From the NCBI GenBank assembly GCA_963736575.1, contig CAVTPD010000001.1, forward strand, positions 744,001 to 808,000: a stretch of 64,000 bases of DNA. Direction: 5' to 3'. The notes under the pieces were generated by a model. That model worked only from the letters and a program-made list of their open reading frames with translations. It did no database searches and was not told the origin of the DNA. Made by a program: the position numbers and the translations under genes. Below, one piece after another: positions 1 to 9,700 of the stretch; the first letter of the stretch is position 1, and each line of letters starts with the position of its first letter. Origin of the DNA: CAVTPD01 sp963736575. Lineage in GTDB: Bacteria; Bacteroidota; Bacteroidia; Cytophagales; JAAEPT01.

Positions 1-1
1 C

Positions 2-52
2 ATTGGTGTAGAAGTAGCGGGCCCGTACAAAGGAGATACATACAGATATTAA
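2..52 (+). CDS. C-terminal fragment of an unidentified protein
   Basis: An open frame enters from the left edge and stops with TAA at 50-52, giving 16 residues that end in KGDTYRY. A good intrinsic terminator follows 30 bases later, which supports a real gene end. The fragment is too short to assign a family. Confidence 0.45.
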   Translation: MGVEVAGPYKGDTYRY

Positions 53-81
53 TATATTTTTAAAGAATATCTAGATTCTAA

Positions 82-110
82 AAATCCCGCTTAACGGCGG
101 GATTTTTTTA
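82..110. terminator. Bidirectional intrinsic terminator
   Basis: A perfect 9-bp stem (AAATCCCGC / GCGGGATTT) with a 6-base loop is flanked by A's on the left and T's on the right. It can therefore end both the gene entering from the left and the convergent glycosyltransferase operon. Confidence 0.85.
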
Positions 111-1103
111 TTTCCAGCTTTTTATCTTTTTAGCCACTTCTTCTGGGCTTATTTTATTCATGAAATCATGTTCGGCAGAATCTTCACCTTTTTCAAAAGG
201 GAATTGAATAAATTCTGCTTTTTCTCCAATGGGAGCCCAACGCCTGGGGAACATTGGTCGGTTGTTAGGATAAATCCCTAAGGCATGAATACCTAACATA
301 GAAGCAATGTGTAACGGACCTGTGCTGCAAGCCAAAAGTCCATTGGCTTGGCCTATAAATGCTATAAATTCTTTTAAACTGAATTTACCAGTAACATTGA
401 TCACCTTAGGATTTTCTAGAAACCCTGGTATCTCATTTTTAATTAAAAGAGCTTCTTTTTCAGTGCCAGAAATAAATAGTTGAAAGTCTTCTGAAGGTAA
501 TAAATCTATAAGCTTTTGGTAATGCTCAAGATTCCATTCTTTAGCGCTGCCTTGTGATTTTGGGTGTAGTACTAGATTAAATTTCTCTTTAGAAAGTAAA
601 TCGTTGAATTCAGTTTTTAGCTCTGGTTTTACAACGTTGTAGAATAAGTTTAAATCTTCGGGTTTTGGTATTACAGTAGTCTTTAAAAATTGTTGAGCTA
701 GTTTAATGTTTAATTGAGCTTCGTGTAAATCAGAGCTTTTTCTAGATATAGAGATCTTATTATTACAGTACAACCAATTATACAAACGGTGACTGGTTCC
801 AATTCGGATTTTAATGCCAGCTAGTTTGGCTGCCTTGGCAATTTCTTTATTAGGGAAAACATGGATAATGGTATTAATGTTGTGTTTCTTTAATTCTTCT
901 GCGGCATTATCCTTTATCGTATTCCAATCTAAAAAGAGGTCTATGTTTTGGCAGCAAGCAATTACATCTTTGGTGTAGGTTTTCCCCAAGAATATTAATG
1001 TAGCCTTAGGAAAGTGTTCTTTAATGACACCACAAAGCGGTAAGGTTAGAATTACATCACCAATGGCATCGGTTCTGCTAATAAGGATTTTTTGAGCAAG
1101 CAT
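108..1103 (-). CDS. Glycosyltransferase family 9 (heptosyltransferase-like)
   Basis: This 331-residue protein has the two-Rossmann (GT-B) layout of ADP-heptose:LPS heptosyltransferases. The N-terminus carries the family signature around RTDAIGDVILTLP (residues 10-22). The C-terminal half shows LHPKSQGSAKEW (near 180) and the conserved STGPLHIASMLG donor-site motif (near 260). GT9 enzymes add heptose or related sugars to lipopolysaccharide core on the cytoplasmic side of the inner membrane. It lies 36 bp downstream of a family 2 glycosyltransferase in the same direction, so the pair probably forms an envelope-polysaccharide operon ending at the terminator at 82-110. The actual sugar cannot be told from sequence. 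Confidence 0.88.
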   Translation of the reverse strand: MLAQKILISRTDAIGDVILTLPLCGVIKEHFPKATLIFLGKTYTKDVIACCQNIDLFLDWNTIKDNAAEELKKHNINTIIHVFPNKEIAKAAKLAGIKIRIGTSHRLYNWLYCNNKISISRKSSDLHEAQLNIKLAQQFLKTTVIPKPEDLNLFYNVVKPELKTEFNDLLSKEKFNLVLHPKSQGSAKEWNLEHYQKLIDLLPSEDFQLFISGTEKEALLIKNEIPGFLENPKVINVTGKFSLKEFIAFIGQANGLLACSTGPLHIASMLGIHALGIYPNNRPMFPRRWAPIGEKAEFIQFPFEKGEDSAEHDFMNKISPEEVAKKIKSWK

Positions 1104-1139
1104 ATAATAAAGACTTATTGAATAATGAGTGAGAATAAG

Positions 1140-1913
1140 TTACGGTTTTAATTTACCACGGCTTAACTCATATATTTTAAGGTATTTTAGAAAATTTGCA
1201 TAGGCAGAATTTGCACAAATTACAAAGCCATAATAACCATCTAAAAATCCACCTTTAATTATATAGTCCCTTATAAACCTAAAGAAAGGTTTGGCTATTA
1301 TCAGTAAGATATTCGATTTTTTACCTCTAGCGAAGGCTTCTTTAGCACCAATACTGGTAAAAAACTGTATTTGTTTAATGTGTTCATCAATATCATGGTA
1401 AGAATAATGTAACAGATCCCCTTTTAAGTGTTTGGAAGAAGTATTTACTTCCATCATTACTTTATCATGTGGGTTTTTACCACCCCATTCTCCTTTAGTT
1501 TTATCCCAAATCCTAAGTTTTTTATCTGGGTACCAACCACAATGTTTAATCCATTGACCGCAATAACTGGTTAGTCTATTAAAATAGTAAGCATCAAAGG
1601 TAAAGTTTTCTTTTTCGGTAAGAATAGATTCTTTTAAAGTATGGTTTAAAGCCTCATCTGCATCTAATGACAATACATATCTGTAGCTTGCTTTATTCAT
1701 AGCAAAGTTTTTTTGCTGAATATGACCTTCAAAAGCATTTTGTATGAATCGTATATTTTTTGATTTACAAATTTCTTCCGTCTTATCTGTAGAAAAGGAA
1801 TCTACAACAAGAATTTCATCTGCTACTTCTAACAAAGAATCAATACACGTTTCAATGTTTTTTTCTTCATTGTAGGTAATAATAACAGCAGATAGTTTAT
1901 TGTTTTGGGGCAT
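1140..1913 (-). CDS. Glycosyltransferase family 2 (LPS core, WaaE/KdtX-like)
   Basis: This 257-residue GT-A enzyme starts with the classic SAVIITYNEEKNI strand-helix (residues 8-20). It has VDSFSTDKT near 38-45 and the metal-binding DAD at residues 84-86 (LSLDADEAL). This pattern matches the WaaE/KdtX branch of GT2, which adds hexoses to lipopolysaccharide core. The C-terminus has a hydrophobic, basic stretch (near 200-220) likely to sit on the membrane. It is the first gene of a two-gene minus-strand unit with the GT9 gene. The sugar donor and acceptor are not predictable here. Confidence 0.85.
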   Translation of the reverse strand: MPQNNKLSAVIITYNEEKNIETCIDSLLEVADEILVVDSFSTDKTEEICKSKNIRFIQNAFEGHIQQKNFAMNKASYRYVLSLDADEALNHTLKESILTEKENFTFDAYYFNRLTSYCGQWIKHCGWYPDKKLRIWDKTKGEWGGKNPHDKVMMEVNTSSKHLKGDLLHYSYHDIDEHIKQIQFFTSIGAKEAFARGKKSNILLIIAKPFFRFIRDYIIKGGFLDGYYGFVICANSAYANFLKYLKIYELSRGKLKP

Positions 1914-2064
1914 GTTTATCTTTTACAGAGTTTAGAACGATTAAAGCATTTACTAATAGTTGAAATTTAGAAGATGTTATACTTTATAAACCTTTTTCCA
2001 TTTCTTTTTGTTTAGAAGGTATGAGAATTAACCGTAAAGATTTCCTTCTTGCTAAAGTAAGGGC

Positions 2065-2298
2065 TTAGGTGTTTTTTATAGAATTGCTTGCCAGTTTTGT
2101 TGTTGTAGAATAAGTTCCCCATTCGTGTTCGTCAGTACACAGTATTTCGCATTTTAAAAAAGGTTTACGGCATTGTAAACAAGAAATGTCAAACAATGTT
2201 AAAGTGCTTTTATTAGCGTTTTTAAGCTTTTTAGCCCCTTTTTTTATACTTATTACCCCATTTAAAACCCTTGAAATTATTGTTCTGTGATTCGGCAT
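2065..2298 (-). CDS. Small hypothetical protein with Cys pairs
   Basis: This 77-residue frame sits alone between the GT2 gene and a divergent ECF sigma gene. It has a lysine-rich N-terminal half and a CLQC...KC...C cluster near residues 40-55 that could bind a metal or simply be chance. I recognise no family. It is kept because it fills a gap of about 440 bp and starts with ATG, but it may not be a gene. Confidence 0.3.
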   Translation of the reverse strand: MPNHRTIISRVLNGVISIKKGAKKLKNANKSTLTLFDISCLQCRKPFLKCEILCTDEHEWGTYSTTTKLASNSIKNT

Positions 2299-2354
2299 GA
2301 ATTGTGACTTAATAGTAAACTGAAATTAGAGTAATAATTAAAAAAAAACTAATT

Positions 2355-2948
2355 ATGTATCGCACTTCAACTATAATGGAAACCAATCAGTTCTTAGCTA
2401 AACCAAATAACGATGTAGTTTTTGAAAGAGAACTTTTACCGCATGCAGATGCTTTGTATAACTTTGCTTTCCGTCTTACCTTTAGTGGTGACGATGCTAG
2501 TGATTTAGTACAAGATACTTACCTTAAAGCCTATAGATTCTTTAATTCTTACGAACAGGGAACAAATGCAAAGGCATGGTTGTTTAGAATTCTGAAGAAC
2601 AGCTTCATAAACCAATATCGCAAGAAAAGAAAAGAACCGTCTAAGGTAGATTACCAAGAAGTAGAAGGTTATTACAATTCTGAAGATACGGATGTGAACT
2701 ATACTACAGACCTTAGGGTTGATACCGTTAAGGATCTAATTGGAGACGAAATTACGAATGCATTAAACTCGCTTGATGTTGACTTTCGTACGATAATTAT
2801 TCTTTCAGATTTGGAAGAGTTTAAATATGAGGAAATGGCTAAAATCTTAGATATACCAATTGGTACAGTAAGATCAAGACTTCATAGAGCTAGACACATG
2901 TTGAAAGAAAAATTATCCGAATATGCGAGTACTCTAGGATATAATTAA
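2355..2948 (+). CDS. RNA polymerase ECF sigma factor
   Basis: This 197-residue sigma-70 family protein has region 2 around residues 28-90, including the DLVQDTYLKAY helix and the AWLFRILKNSFINQYRKK segment that melts and contacts the -10 element. Region 4 is at 135-185, with the helix-turn-helix YEEMAKILDIPIGTVRSRLHR. An alternative start is the in-frame ATG at 2376. It is followed after 13 bp by a small zinc-type anti-sigma and then by gmk and nadD. Sigma/anti-sigma next to gmk-nadD is an arrangement familiar in Bacteroidota. It is most likely a stress-type ECF pair; the regulon is unknown. Confidence 0.9.
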   Translation: MYRTSTIMETNQFLAKPNNDVVFERELLPHADALYNFAFRLTFSGDDASDLVQDTYLKAYRFFNSYEQGTNAKAWLFRILKNSFINQYRKKRKEPSKVDYQEVEGYYNSEDTDVNYTTDLRVDTVKDLIGDEITNALNSLDVDFRTIIILSDLEEFKYEEMAKILDIPIGTVRSRLHRARHMLKEKLSEYASTLGYN

Positions 2949-2961
2949 CTTAATATTTAAT

Positions 2962-3222
2962 ATGCGAGAAGATTTTACTCAATCTTGTCAAGGTGAATGT
3001 AAAAAAGCGTTACTACTTCTAGAATCCATAATAGATGGCGAGTCTACGGTAGATGAGGAAGACTTTTTTTACGAGCATATAGACGAATGCACACCCTGTT
3101 TAAGGCATTACAATATTGATAGAACAATGGTTAATGCTGTAAAACTAAAGATTGAGCGAAAAAAGTGTCCGGAAAGTGTTATTAACTCTATTCGGCAGAC
3201 CATAAAGCATATTAAGTTATAA
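2962..3222 (+). CDS. Zinc-binding anti-sigma factor (cognate of upstream ECF)
   Basis: This 86-residue soluble protein has an HIDECTPC motif near residues 35-42. It matches the His-x3-Cys-x2-Cys core of zinc anti-sigma (ZAS) domains, with further cysteines near the N-terminus (CQGEC). There is no membrane segment, so it would act in the cytoplasm by holding the ECF sigma encoded 13 bp upstream. The three zinc ligands suggest redox control, as in RsrA-like proteins; this is inference. It is followed after 6 bp by gmk and is probably cotranscribed with it. Confidence 0.8.
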   Translation: MREDFTQSCQGECKKALLLLESIIDGESTVDEEDFFYEHIDECTPCLRHYNIDRTMVNAVKLKIERKKCPESVINSIRQTIKHIKL

Positions 3223-3228
3223 GTTAAA

Positions 3229-3794
3229 ATGAACGGGAAATTATTTATTTTCTGCGCTCCCTCCGGTTCTGGTAAAACAACCATTGTAAAGAAGCTTTTA
3301 GATAGGAAAAATAATATAGGATTTTCTATTTCGGCTACAACCAGATTCCCAAGAGAAGGTGAAATTGATGGGAAAGGATTATTACTTTTTATCACCAGCA
3401 GGAGTTTCAGAAAAAAGTTGAAAACAACGAATTTGCAGAATGGGAAGAAGTTTACAAAGGTACTTTTTACGGAACCCCGAAATCTGAAATAACTCGCCTT
3501 TGGGAACAAGGGAAACATGTGGTTTTTGATGTAGATGTAGTTGGAGGTATAAACCTTAAAAAACTTTACCAAGAACGGGCTGTTGGAATTTTTGTTAAAG
3601 TGCCCAGTTTAGAAGAGTTGAAGAAAAGACTTATTTCTAGAGGTACAGAAACAGAGGAAAGCTTGACCAAGCGAATTGATAAAATGCGTGATGAACTCGA
3701 ATTTGAAAAAGAATTCGATTATACTGTAGTAAACGCCAACTTAGAAGAAGCCGTTACCAACGCATCCGATTTAATAGACCGAATAGGAGCATGA
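3229..3794 (+). pseudogene. gmk: Guanylate kinase, interrupted by two single-base insertions
   Basis: Guanylate kinase turns GMP into GDP using ATP and is normally essential. The N-terminal part is in one frame: P-loop CAPSGSGKTT at residues 9-18, then FSISATTR for GMP binding. The rest (VVFDVDVVGG, nucleotide lid and C-terminus) is in another frame that is open from 3402 to 3794. Reading through is restored by dropping one G at 3376/3377 and one G at 3401/3402, which gives the expected KDYYFLSP and the EFQKKVENNEF stretch. Two extra G's 25 bases apart in an essential gene point to sequencing error. The stop overlaps the nadD start (ATGA), as expected for an intact operon. Confidence 0.88.
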
Positions 3795-4363
3795 AAGTTG
3801 GCTTATTCTTCGGGTCTTTTAATCCATTGCACATAGGGCACTTAATTGTAGCTCAAGCGGCACTCAACAAAACCGACTTAGATAAAGTTTGGTTTGTTAT
3901 CTCCCCACAAAATCCCTTCAAAAACAAAGCTTCCTTAGCACACGAATTTGACCGTTACGATATGGTGAAATCAGTTGTGGAAGAAAATCCCCAGTTCGAT
4001 ATTACCGATGTTGAGTTCCATTTACCAACACCAAGTTACACTGCAACAACTCTAACTCATTTAGCCGATAAGTTTAAAACTTATGAATTCAGTCTTTTGA
4101 TTGGAGAAGACAACTTGACCAATTTTCATAAGTGGAAAAACTATGAAGAAATACTGAAATACCACAAGCTTTACGTTTACCCAAGACCTTTTTCAGATAA
4201 AGAAGTTCAGATTGAAGAAACTCATTTTGAGCGAATTGACGCCCCCATGGTAGATATTTCTGCTTCTTATATTCGAACCCTGATTAAAGAAAAATCACCG
4301 ATAAAATATTTAGTGCCAGAAGGTGTAGAGCAAATTATTATGGAGCGAAGTCTTTATCAATAG
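3791..4363 (+). CDS. nadD: Nicotinate-nucleotide adenylyltransferase
   Basis: This 190-residue nucleotidyltransferase of NAD synthesis joins nicotinate mononucleotide with ATP. The N-terminal GLFFGSFNPLHIGHL (residues 3-17) contains the HxGH catalytic motif. The second family motif appears as ISASYIRTLIKEK near 155-167, where the ISxTxxR-type loop binds ATP phosphates. Length and layout are normal. The start overlaps the gmk stop by 4 bp (ATGA), indicating translational coupling. The 3' end overlaps the convergent glpD gene by 7 bp. Confidence 0.93.
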   Translation: MKVGLFFGSFNPLHIGHLIVAQAALNKTDLDKVWFVISPQNPFKNKASLAHEFDRYDMVKSVVEENPQFDITDVEFHLPTPSYTATTLTHLADKFKTYEFSLLIGEDNLTNFHKWKNYEEILKYHKLYVYPRPFSDKEVQIEETHFERIDAPMVDISASYIRTLIKEKSPIKYLVPEGVEQIIMERSLYQ

Positions 4364-5835
4364 AATATTGTCGACTTAAAATTTTCACTTTTTCTATTTG
4401 TTCCTGTCACCCAATCTTCGTCTTTATTTAATACCGAAGCCATTGTATTGGCAATTAGCGGGGTATAGAAAAGTGCTTTTTCTACATCTAAAAACAACAA
4501 TCGTAATCTACGGCCAATAATGTCTTCTACATTTACCGCCCATTCTTCTTGGCAAGAATATTTGGTTAGCTGTATGATTTTAGCATCATTCAGCGTATTA
4601 TAATCTAAGTTCTTATAAGGAGAGGTATCTTTTATTTCTGAAGAAAAATTAGTTGTAGAACCGGATTTCAGAAGGCCAGAAGCAACTGCTTTTTCAATTA
4701 CATCTTGTCCCATTTTTCTAAAAATAGTCCATTTACCACCGCTAATATTTATAAGGTTGTTAGATAACTTTTCTACAATGTGTTTTCTAGAAACACTTTT
4801 GGTTTTTTGACTATTGCCTTTGTGTACTATTAATGGCCTTAGTCCAGAAAAAACGGCTTTTATGTCTTCTTCGTAAATGTTTATTCTAAAATAGTCATTG
4901 ATGGTAGCTAACATCAACTTGATTTCATTTTTGGTAAAATTGGGTTCAAAATTGGCTTTATCTTGTGCTACGTCTGTAGTGCCAATCAATATTTTATTAT
5001 GCCAAGGCAATGCAAAAAGGATTCTTCCGTCGGAAGTTTTAGGGATTAAAATTCCTTTATTAATTTCTAAAACATCTTTATTGATTACTATGTGTGTTCC
5101 TCTGGAAAGCTTTAAATCGAAATTTTCGGAATTAGGGGCATTTTTAATTGAACCTGAAAAAGCACCGGTAGCGGTTACCACTAAGTTGGCTTCTATTTCA
5201 AAAGTAGATCCGGAATGTAAATCGGTTAATTCTAACGATTGAATCTTATCTTCAGCATAATTGAATTGATTTACCTGTACATAATTCAACAAACATCCAC
5301 CTTCCGTTTCTATCTTTTTTGCTAACCCGAATAGAAAACGGGTATCGTCAAATTGTGCGTCGGAATATTCAATACCTCCCTTAAAACGAGAAGATTTAAA
5401 ATCCGATGAATAGGAGTTTAAACCTTTTTTAGAGACCCACTTGCTCTTTTTAACTTTTTCGGAACCAGAAAGAAAATCATAAATTTTGGTTCCTATGTAA
5501 TAATAAGCATTCTCAATAAAGTTTTTGGTAGGGATAACAAACGGAAATTCTTGCACAAAGTCTGAAGCATTTTCAAGTAAAAAGCTTCTTTCGTGAAGGG
5601 CTTCATATACCAATTTAAAATCGGCGTATTGTAAATACCGTATGCCACCGTGTATAAGTTTGGTGCTTTTACTAGAAGTCCCTTTTCCAAAATCGCTTTG
5701 GTCAACCAAAAGGGTTTTAAAACCTTTTGAAACGGATTCTAGGGCTACGCCCACACCGCTGGCACCGCCACCAATAATTACCACATCCCATTTAGATGTT
5801 TCTTTTAAACGTTTAAAATGTGCCGCACGATTCAT
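4357..5835 (-). CDS. glpD: FAD-dependent glycerol-3-phosphate dehydrogenase
   Basis: This 492-residue flavoprotein oxidises glycerol-3-phosphate to dihydroxyacetone phosphate and feeds electrons into the quinone pool at the inner membrane. It has an FAD-binding dinucleotide fold VVIIGGGASGVG (residues 18-29), the family signature GTSSKSTKLIHGGIRYL (near 52-68), a second glycine-rich GGKWTIFR stretch (near 365) and the C-terminal alpha domain. Length is close to the usual 500-550. Its stop side overlaps nadD by 7 bp. Its start overlaps the stop of the upstream YdcF-like gene by 4 bp, so those two are coupled. Confidence 0.92.
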   Translation of the reverse strand: MNRAAHFKRLKETSKWDVVIIGGGASGVGVALESVSKGFKTLLVDQSDFGKGTSSKSTKLIHGGIRYLQYADFKLVYEALHERSFLLENASDFVQEFPFVIPTKNFIENAYYYIGTKIYDFLSGSEKVKKSKWVSKKGLNSYSSDFKSSRFKGGIEYSDAQFDDTRFLFGLAKKIETEGGCLLNYVQVNQFNYAEDKIQSLELTDLHSGSTFEIEANLVVTATGAFSGSIKNAPNSENFDLKLSRGTHIVINKDVLEINKGILIPKTSDGRILFALPWHNKILIGTTDVAQDKANFEPNFTKNEIKLMLATINDYFRINIYEEDIKAVFSGLRPLIVHKGNSQKTKSVSRKHIVEKLSNNLINISGGKWTIFRKMGQDVIEKAVASGLLKSGSTTNFSSEIKDTSPYKNLDYNTLNDAKIIQLTKYSCQEEWAVNVEDIIGRRLRLLFLDVEKALFYTPLIANTMASVLNKDEDWVTGTNRKSENFKSTIFY

Positions 5836-6593
5836 ATTCTTCCCAATAACTTGTAAGCAAGTAACCCTATACTTTCATGTATTAAAATATTCCATTTTTG
5901 TAAAGCATCTGCAGATGGAATAATTAATTGATCTAAGGTGTAATGTGTATCTGAAGTTATAAAATGAACGGGGAAATAATCGGTTTTAATACCTTGTTTT
6001 TCAAAACATCCCGAAGATCTAGGCATGTGGAATGCCGAAGTAATAAGAATAAAAGGGCCCTTTAGGTTTTTCTTTTTAATTAGGGCTTTAGTGAATAAAG
6101 CATTTTCATAAGTGTTCCTGGATTCTGTTTCAAGTATAAGGTCATCTTCTTTAACCCCTGCGTGCAGGTAAGCTTTTTTCAATAGAGTGGCTTCAGCGGG
6201 GTAATCGCCTATAATTATACCATGACTGCCGGTAATTAAAATTTTTTCAACTAAGCCTTTATCGTATAATTCTAAAGCTTGGTAAAAACGATCGGCAGCA
6301 GCGCCCATATAAATACGGTCATGCGGAGTTTTGTCAATGTTTAACATACCTGTTAAAACAATAGCGGTAGAATATTTATGGCTAGGGTAGGGTACAGGTT
6401 CGCCTTCTAACAGTTTAAATGCAAAATTGGATATAAAAGGGTTCGTGAATAAGAAAAAAAGCACTGCGGTGTAGATTAAGTACTTTTTCTTGGTTTTTGG
6501 CTTTTTAGAAAATAAAGAGAATAACAGGGTGATAGCTAATAATGTACACGGTAGAAAAAGGTAATAAATTGTTTTAGAGAGCCAAAAGATCAT
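5832..6593 (-). CDS. YdcF/SanA-like DUF218 membrane protein
   Basis: This 253-residue protein has two N-terminal membrane helices (about 5-28 and 40-62) and then a DUF218 domain. Family features are TAIVLTG (near 80), ILITGSHG (near 132), the conserved ETESRNTYENALF stretch (near 168) and SAFHMPRS (near 197). DUF218 proteins (YdcF, SanA, ElyC) are linked to envelope integrity and lipid-carrier metabolism, but their reaction is not settled. It overlaps the following glpD by 4 bp. The upstream 148 bp is a divergent promoter region shared with the giant adhesin operon. Confidence 0.85.
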   Translation of the reverse strand: MIFWLSKTIYYLFLPCTLLAITLLFSLFSKKPKTKKKYLIYTAVLFFLFTNPFISNFAFKLLEGEPVPYPSHKYSTAIVLTGMLNIDKTPHDRIYMGAAADRFYQALELYDKGLVEKILITGSHGIIIGDYPAEATLLKKAYLHAGVKEDDLILETESRNTYENALFTKALIKKKNLKGPFILITSAFHMPRSSGCFEKQGIKTDYFPVHFITSDTHYTLDQLIIPSADALQKWNILIHESIGLLAYKLLGRI

Positions 6594-6698
6594 TTTTTAT
6601 TGCATTTTTGTTGACTATATCTTCCTATAAACGTAGTAATCATACGGCGTATAAAATATTAAGTGCCACTAATAAAGGTAAAATTTACAAACCTTTAA

Positions 6699-6706
6699 TA
6701 ACTTTG
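6699..6706 (+). promoter_or_regulatory. Bacteroidota -7 box for the adhesin operon
   Basis: TAACTTTG matches the Bacteroidota housekeeping -7 consensus TAnnTTTG exactly, 35 bp before the ATG at 6742. No strong -33 TTG is visible. Confidence 0.5.
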
Positions 6707-6741
6707 TGTGAGCAATCTAAATAGATGCTCTAATTTGAATT

Positions 6742-9700
6742 ATGAAGAAATTATTAATTCTTCTTTTTGGAATAGTATTTTGGGGTTCTTTTTTTGGTTT
6801 GAAGGCACAGTCTTTAACAGTAAAAATTCCCTCTTATATAAAAAATGATACCGCGTATTTTCCGATTATTATTGAAAATAACACGGGTAGAGACTGGGCT
6901 TTAGCTAATTCTGAGGTATCCTTTTATGCATCTCCTGCTGTTATCAATTTTTCAGAATTACAGGTTCTAGATAACGGAAAATGGAATTCTATAGATTACC
7001 CATCTTTTTATTCAAATCTTGTTTTAGGTAAGAATGAAGCCGATTCCTCCATTACAATAAGTCTTTCTACAAATACTTCTGCTACTGGTTTACCTCCAGT
7101 TTCAGCCGAACTCTTAAACGGCACACAGGATACGCTTGTGGTAATTTCTGCAACAATAAATAGCTGTTCTGGGGTATTAAATACTACATTTCAACTGGCC
7201 ACTATTTCGCAATTATTAGAGTGGGACGCTAGTTCACCAAGTTCTGGTTATGATTTATTAGCCAATGAAACGGTTTTAACTTCAGCAACAGCAACAATAG
7301 ACTTAAACAGAACAATAGATATTGTGGGTGATAGCTTAGTTTGTAAAGATCAATCGTTTGATTTATACGCTACATCTACAGGCGATTCTATTTTTGTGAG
7401 TTCATCTAATCCTTCTTTTACTGATTTAGCTGTGAAAAATTCAGTTACTTCAACGTTGCCCATAAATTCAATAGGGGAATATTATTTTCAGTTTGATAAT
7501 GGTCAATGTTCAATTTACGATACCGTAATTGTTCAATTGTCTGATGTGAATGCGCAGGCTTCCGTAATAGGTGGTTTTGCACAACCAGATTCAGTTTGTT
7601 TTCAGGATACTTTATTAATAGATGGAACGGCCAGTTCTTCTAGTTTTGGGATAAGTTACAATTGGAGACCATCTAACATAGGTGATTATATGAAAGATGT
7701 TTCGGATCCAGTACTTAAAGCGGTTCCGTCTATTTCTGGTGAAAATAAGTACATTTTAGAAGCGAAAGATAATGCCGGTTGTATTGATAGGGACACGGTT
7801 AATTTTTATCATAATGATGAGATAACCTTATTAATTCAGGATATATACGATACCGTAATTCTTTGTGTAACCCCAACTACCAATGAAGATTTTCATGCAG
7901 ATGTGGTTGGTGGACGTCCTTTTTCGGGAGTAGATCCTTACTTATATAAATGGACAGTAGAAGATCCAACCAAAGTTATTTTAGGAGCTGGTTCTGAAGA
8001 TGATAGAGAAACAATTTTAATTACGGATGATACTTCAGGTAGTACTTTTTTATACTTAGATGTAGAAGATGCCTTGGGTTGTGCGCAAAGAGATTCAGTA
8101 TATTTAGTTCTTAAAGAATTTGAGGTTGAAGTAGATGTGCAATATGACCCTTTATGCGTTGGGTTAAATGATACTTTAACCGTATCTGTAAATGGTGGTT
8201 CTGGTCAATATTCTTATGGTTGGTTTGGTCCTAAAGTGATTAATAAGTTCGATAATAAAGGTGTTTTCTTTTCGAATCAGGCCGGTAATTTTCAAGCAGA
8301 TGTTTTAGTTTCCGATAATAATGAAGATTCGGGCTATGAAGGTTGCACCAGTCGTGAAAAGGTTTTTATAGAGGTTAGAGAGATTAATCCTGTGATTACA
8401 GACACAATGGATAATCTGTATTCTAAACATTATGTATGTTTTGAGGATACCTTATTTCTTAGTGGTAAAAATTCAAGCGGATTGTATGGTGATTTAACGT
8501 ATGTCTGGAGATCAATTGTTAGCCAAGGAGAAAGTTTTGTTGGTATAGCCGATTCTTTAAACGAGATGGCTGTTCTGGTAGCTGGGTATGAAGGAACAAC
8601 TTCAACCACCCGATTAATTATAAGAGATTCTATTGGGTGTTTAGATACAACCACAACTAAAATTTTCTGGAATTCTGAAATTATTATAGAAGCAGATGTT
8701 GATACTGCTATTGTATGTAATTCAGGTTCACAAATTATTAATGTGGCCTCTACTACTGGTGGTGTTCCTAATTATTCTTATCAATGGGAAATTTTAAACC
8801 CTACCGAAACCGCAGCAATTATAACAGGAAGTAGTGTTCAAAATACTGTTGAAATTCAGTTTTCAAATACCCAGCCATACGATACGGCTTATGTTCTATT
8901 GACAGCGTTTGATTCTTTAGGTTGTGTAGTTATTGATTCGGTAGTGTTGGTAAACACACAATTAAGAACGGAAATTAATGTTCGTGATTCTGTTTTATGC
9001 CCAAATCTAGCAAATGAGTTAAGCGTAAATGTTTTAATACCGGGTAATGAATACGGTCCTTACCAATATTCTTGGCACGAAATGCCTACGCAGAACTTTG
9101 TCTCTAATTCTGTAAGCATTAATCCAACTCAACCAATAGATGGTATTTATACTTATAGAGCCATTACGGAAGATCAATCAACTGGATGTTCGGACACTGC
9201 GACGGTTTCTTATAAAGTGAAGAAACTATTAGCAGCGGCAATTGCAGCTAATCGCCCGTCACAACCTTACATAGTTTGTTACAACGATTCTATTGTTTTA
9301 GATGCTTCTAAAACCTTGGGGGGAACGGTAATTTCTTCGGGAGAAAAATACAAATACCAATGGAATGATTTAAACGGTAGTGGTACAAACTTTTTACCAG
9401 AAGACACTACAGAAAGTGTAACACTGAACTATTTACCAACTACGGTAGATACGGTTTTGTATGAGTTAGCAGTAGAAGATAAAAATGGTTGTCAGGATAC
9501 TACCGAAGTAAGTGTGATTTGGGATACACCATTAACCGTTTCCGTTTTAGAAGATACCGTATTTTCTTGCGTACCAACAGAAGTTGAATTAAACGTAGCT
9601 ACTACAACAGGTGGCGCTCCAAGTTATACATATTCTTGGTCGCCTTCTAATTTGGTGAATAATTCTAATACAGATAGTGCTACTATTTTATTGCCTTTAG

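Noticed and set aside
3370..3410. Programmed frameshift in gmk
   Set aside because: Two separate insertions are needed, no slippery heptamer or stimulatory structure was seen, and similar indels occur in other genes of the window.
3108..3572. 154-codon minus-strand ORF over gmk
   Set aside because: It is antisense to the anti-sigma and gmk genes, has low-complexity Phe/Leu composition, and the plus-strand proteins are clearly real.
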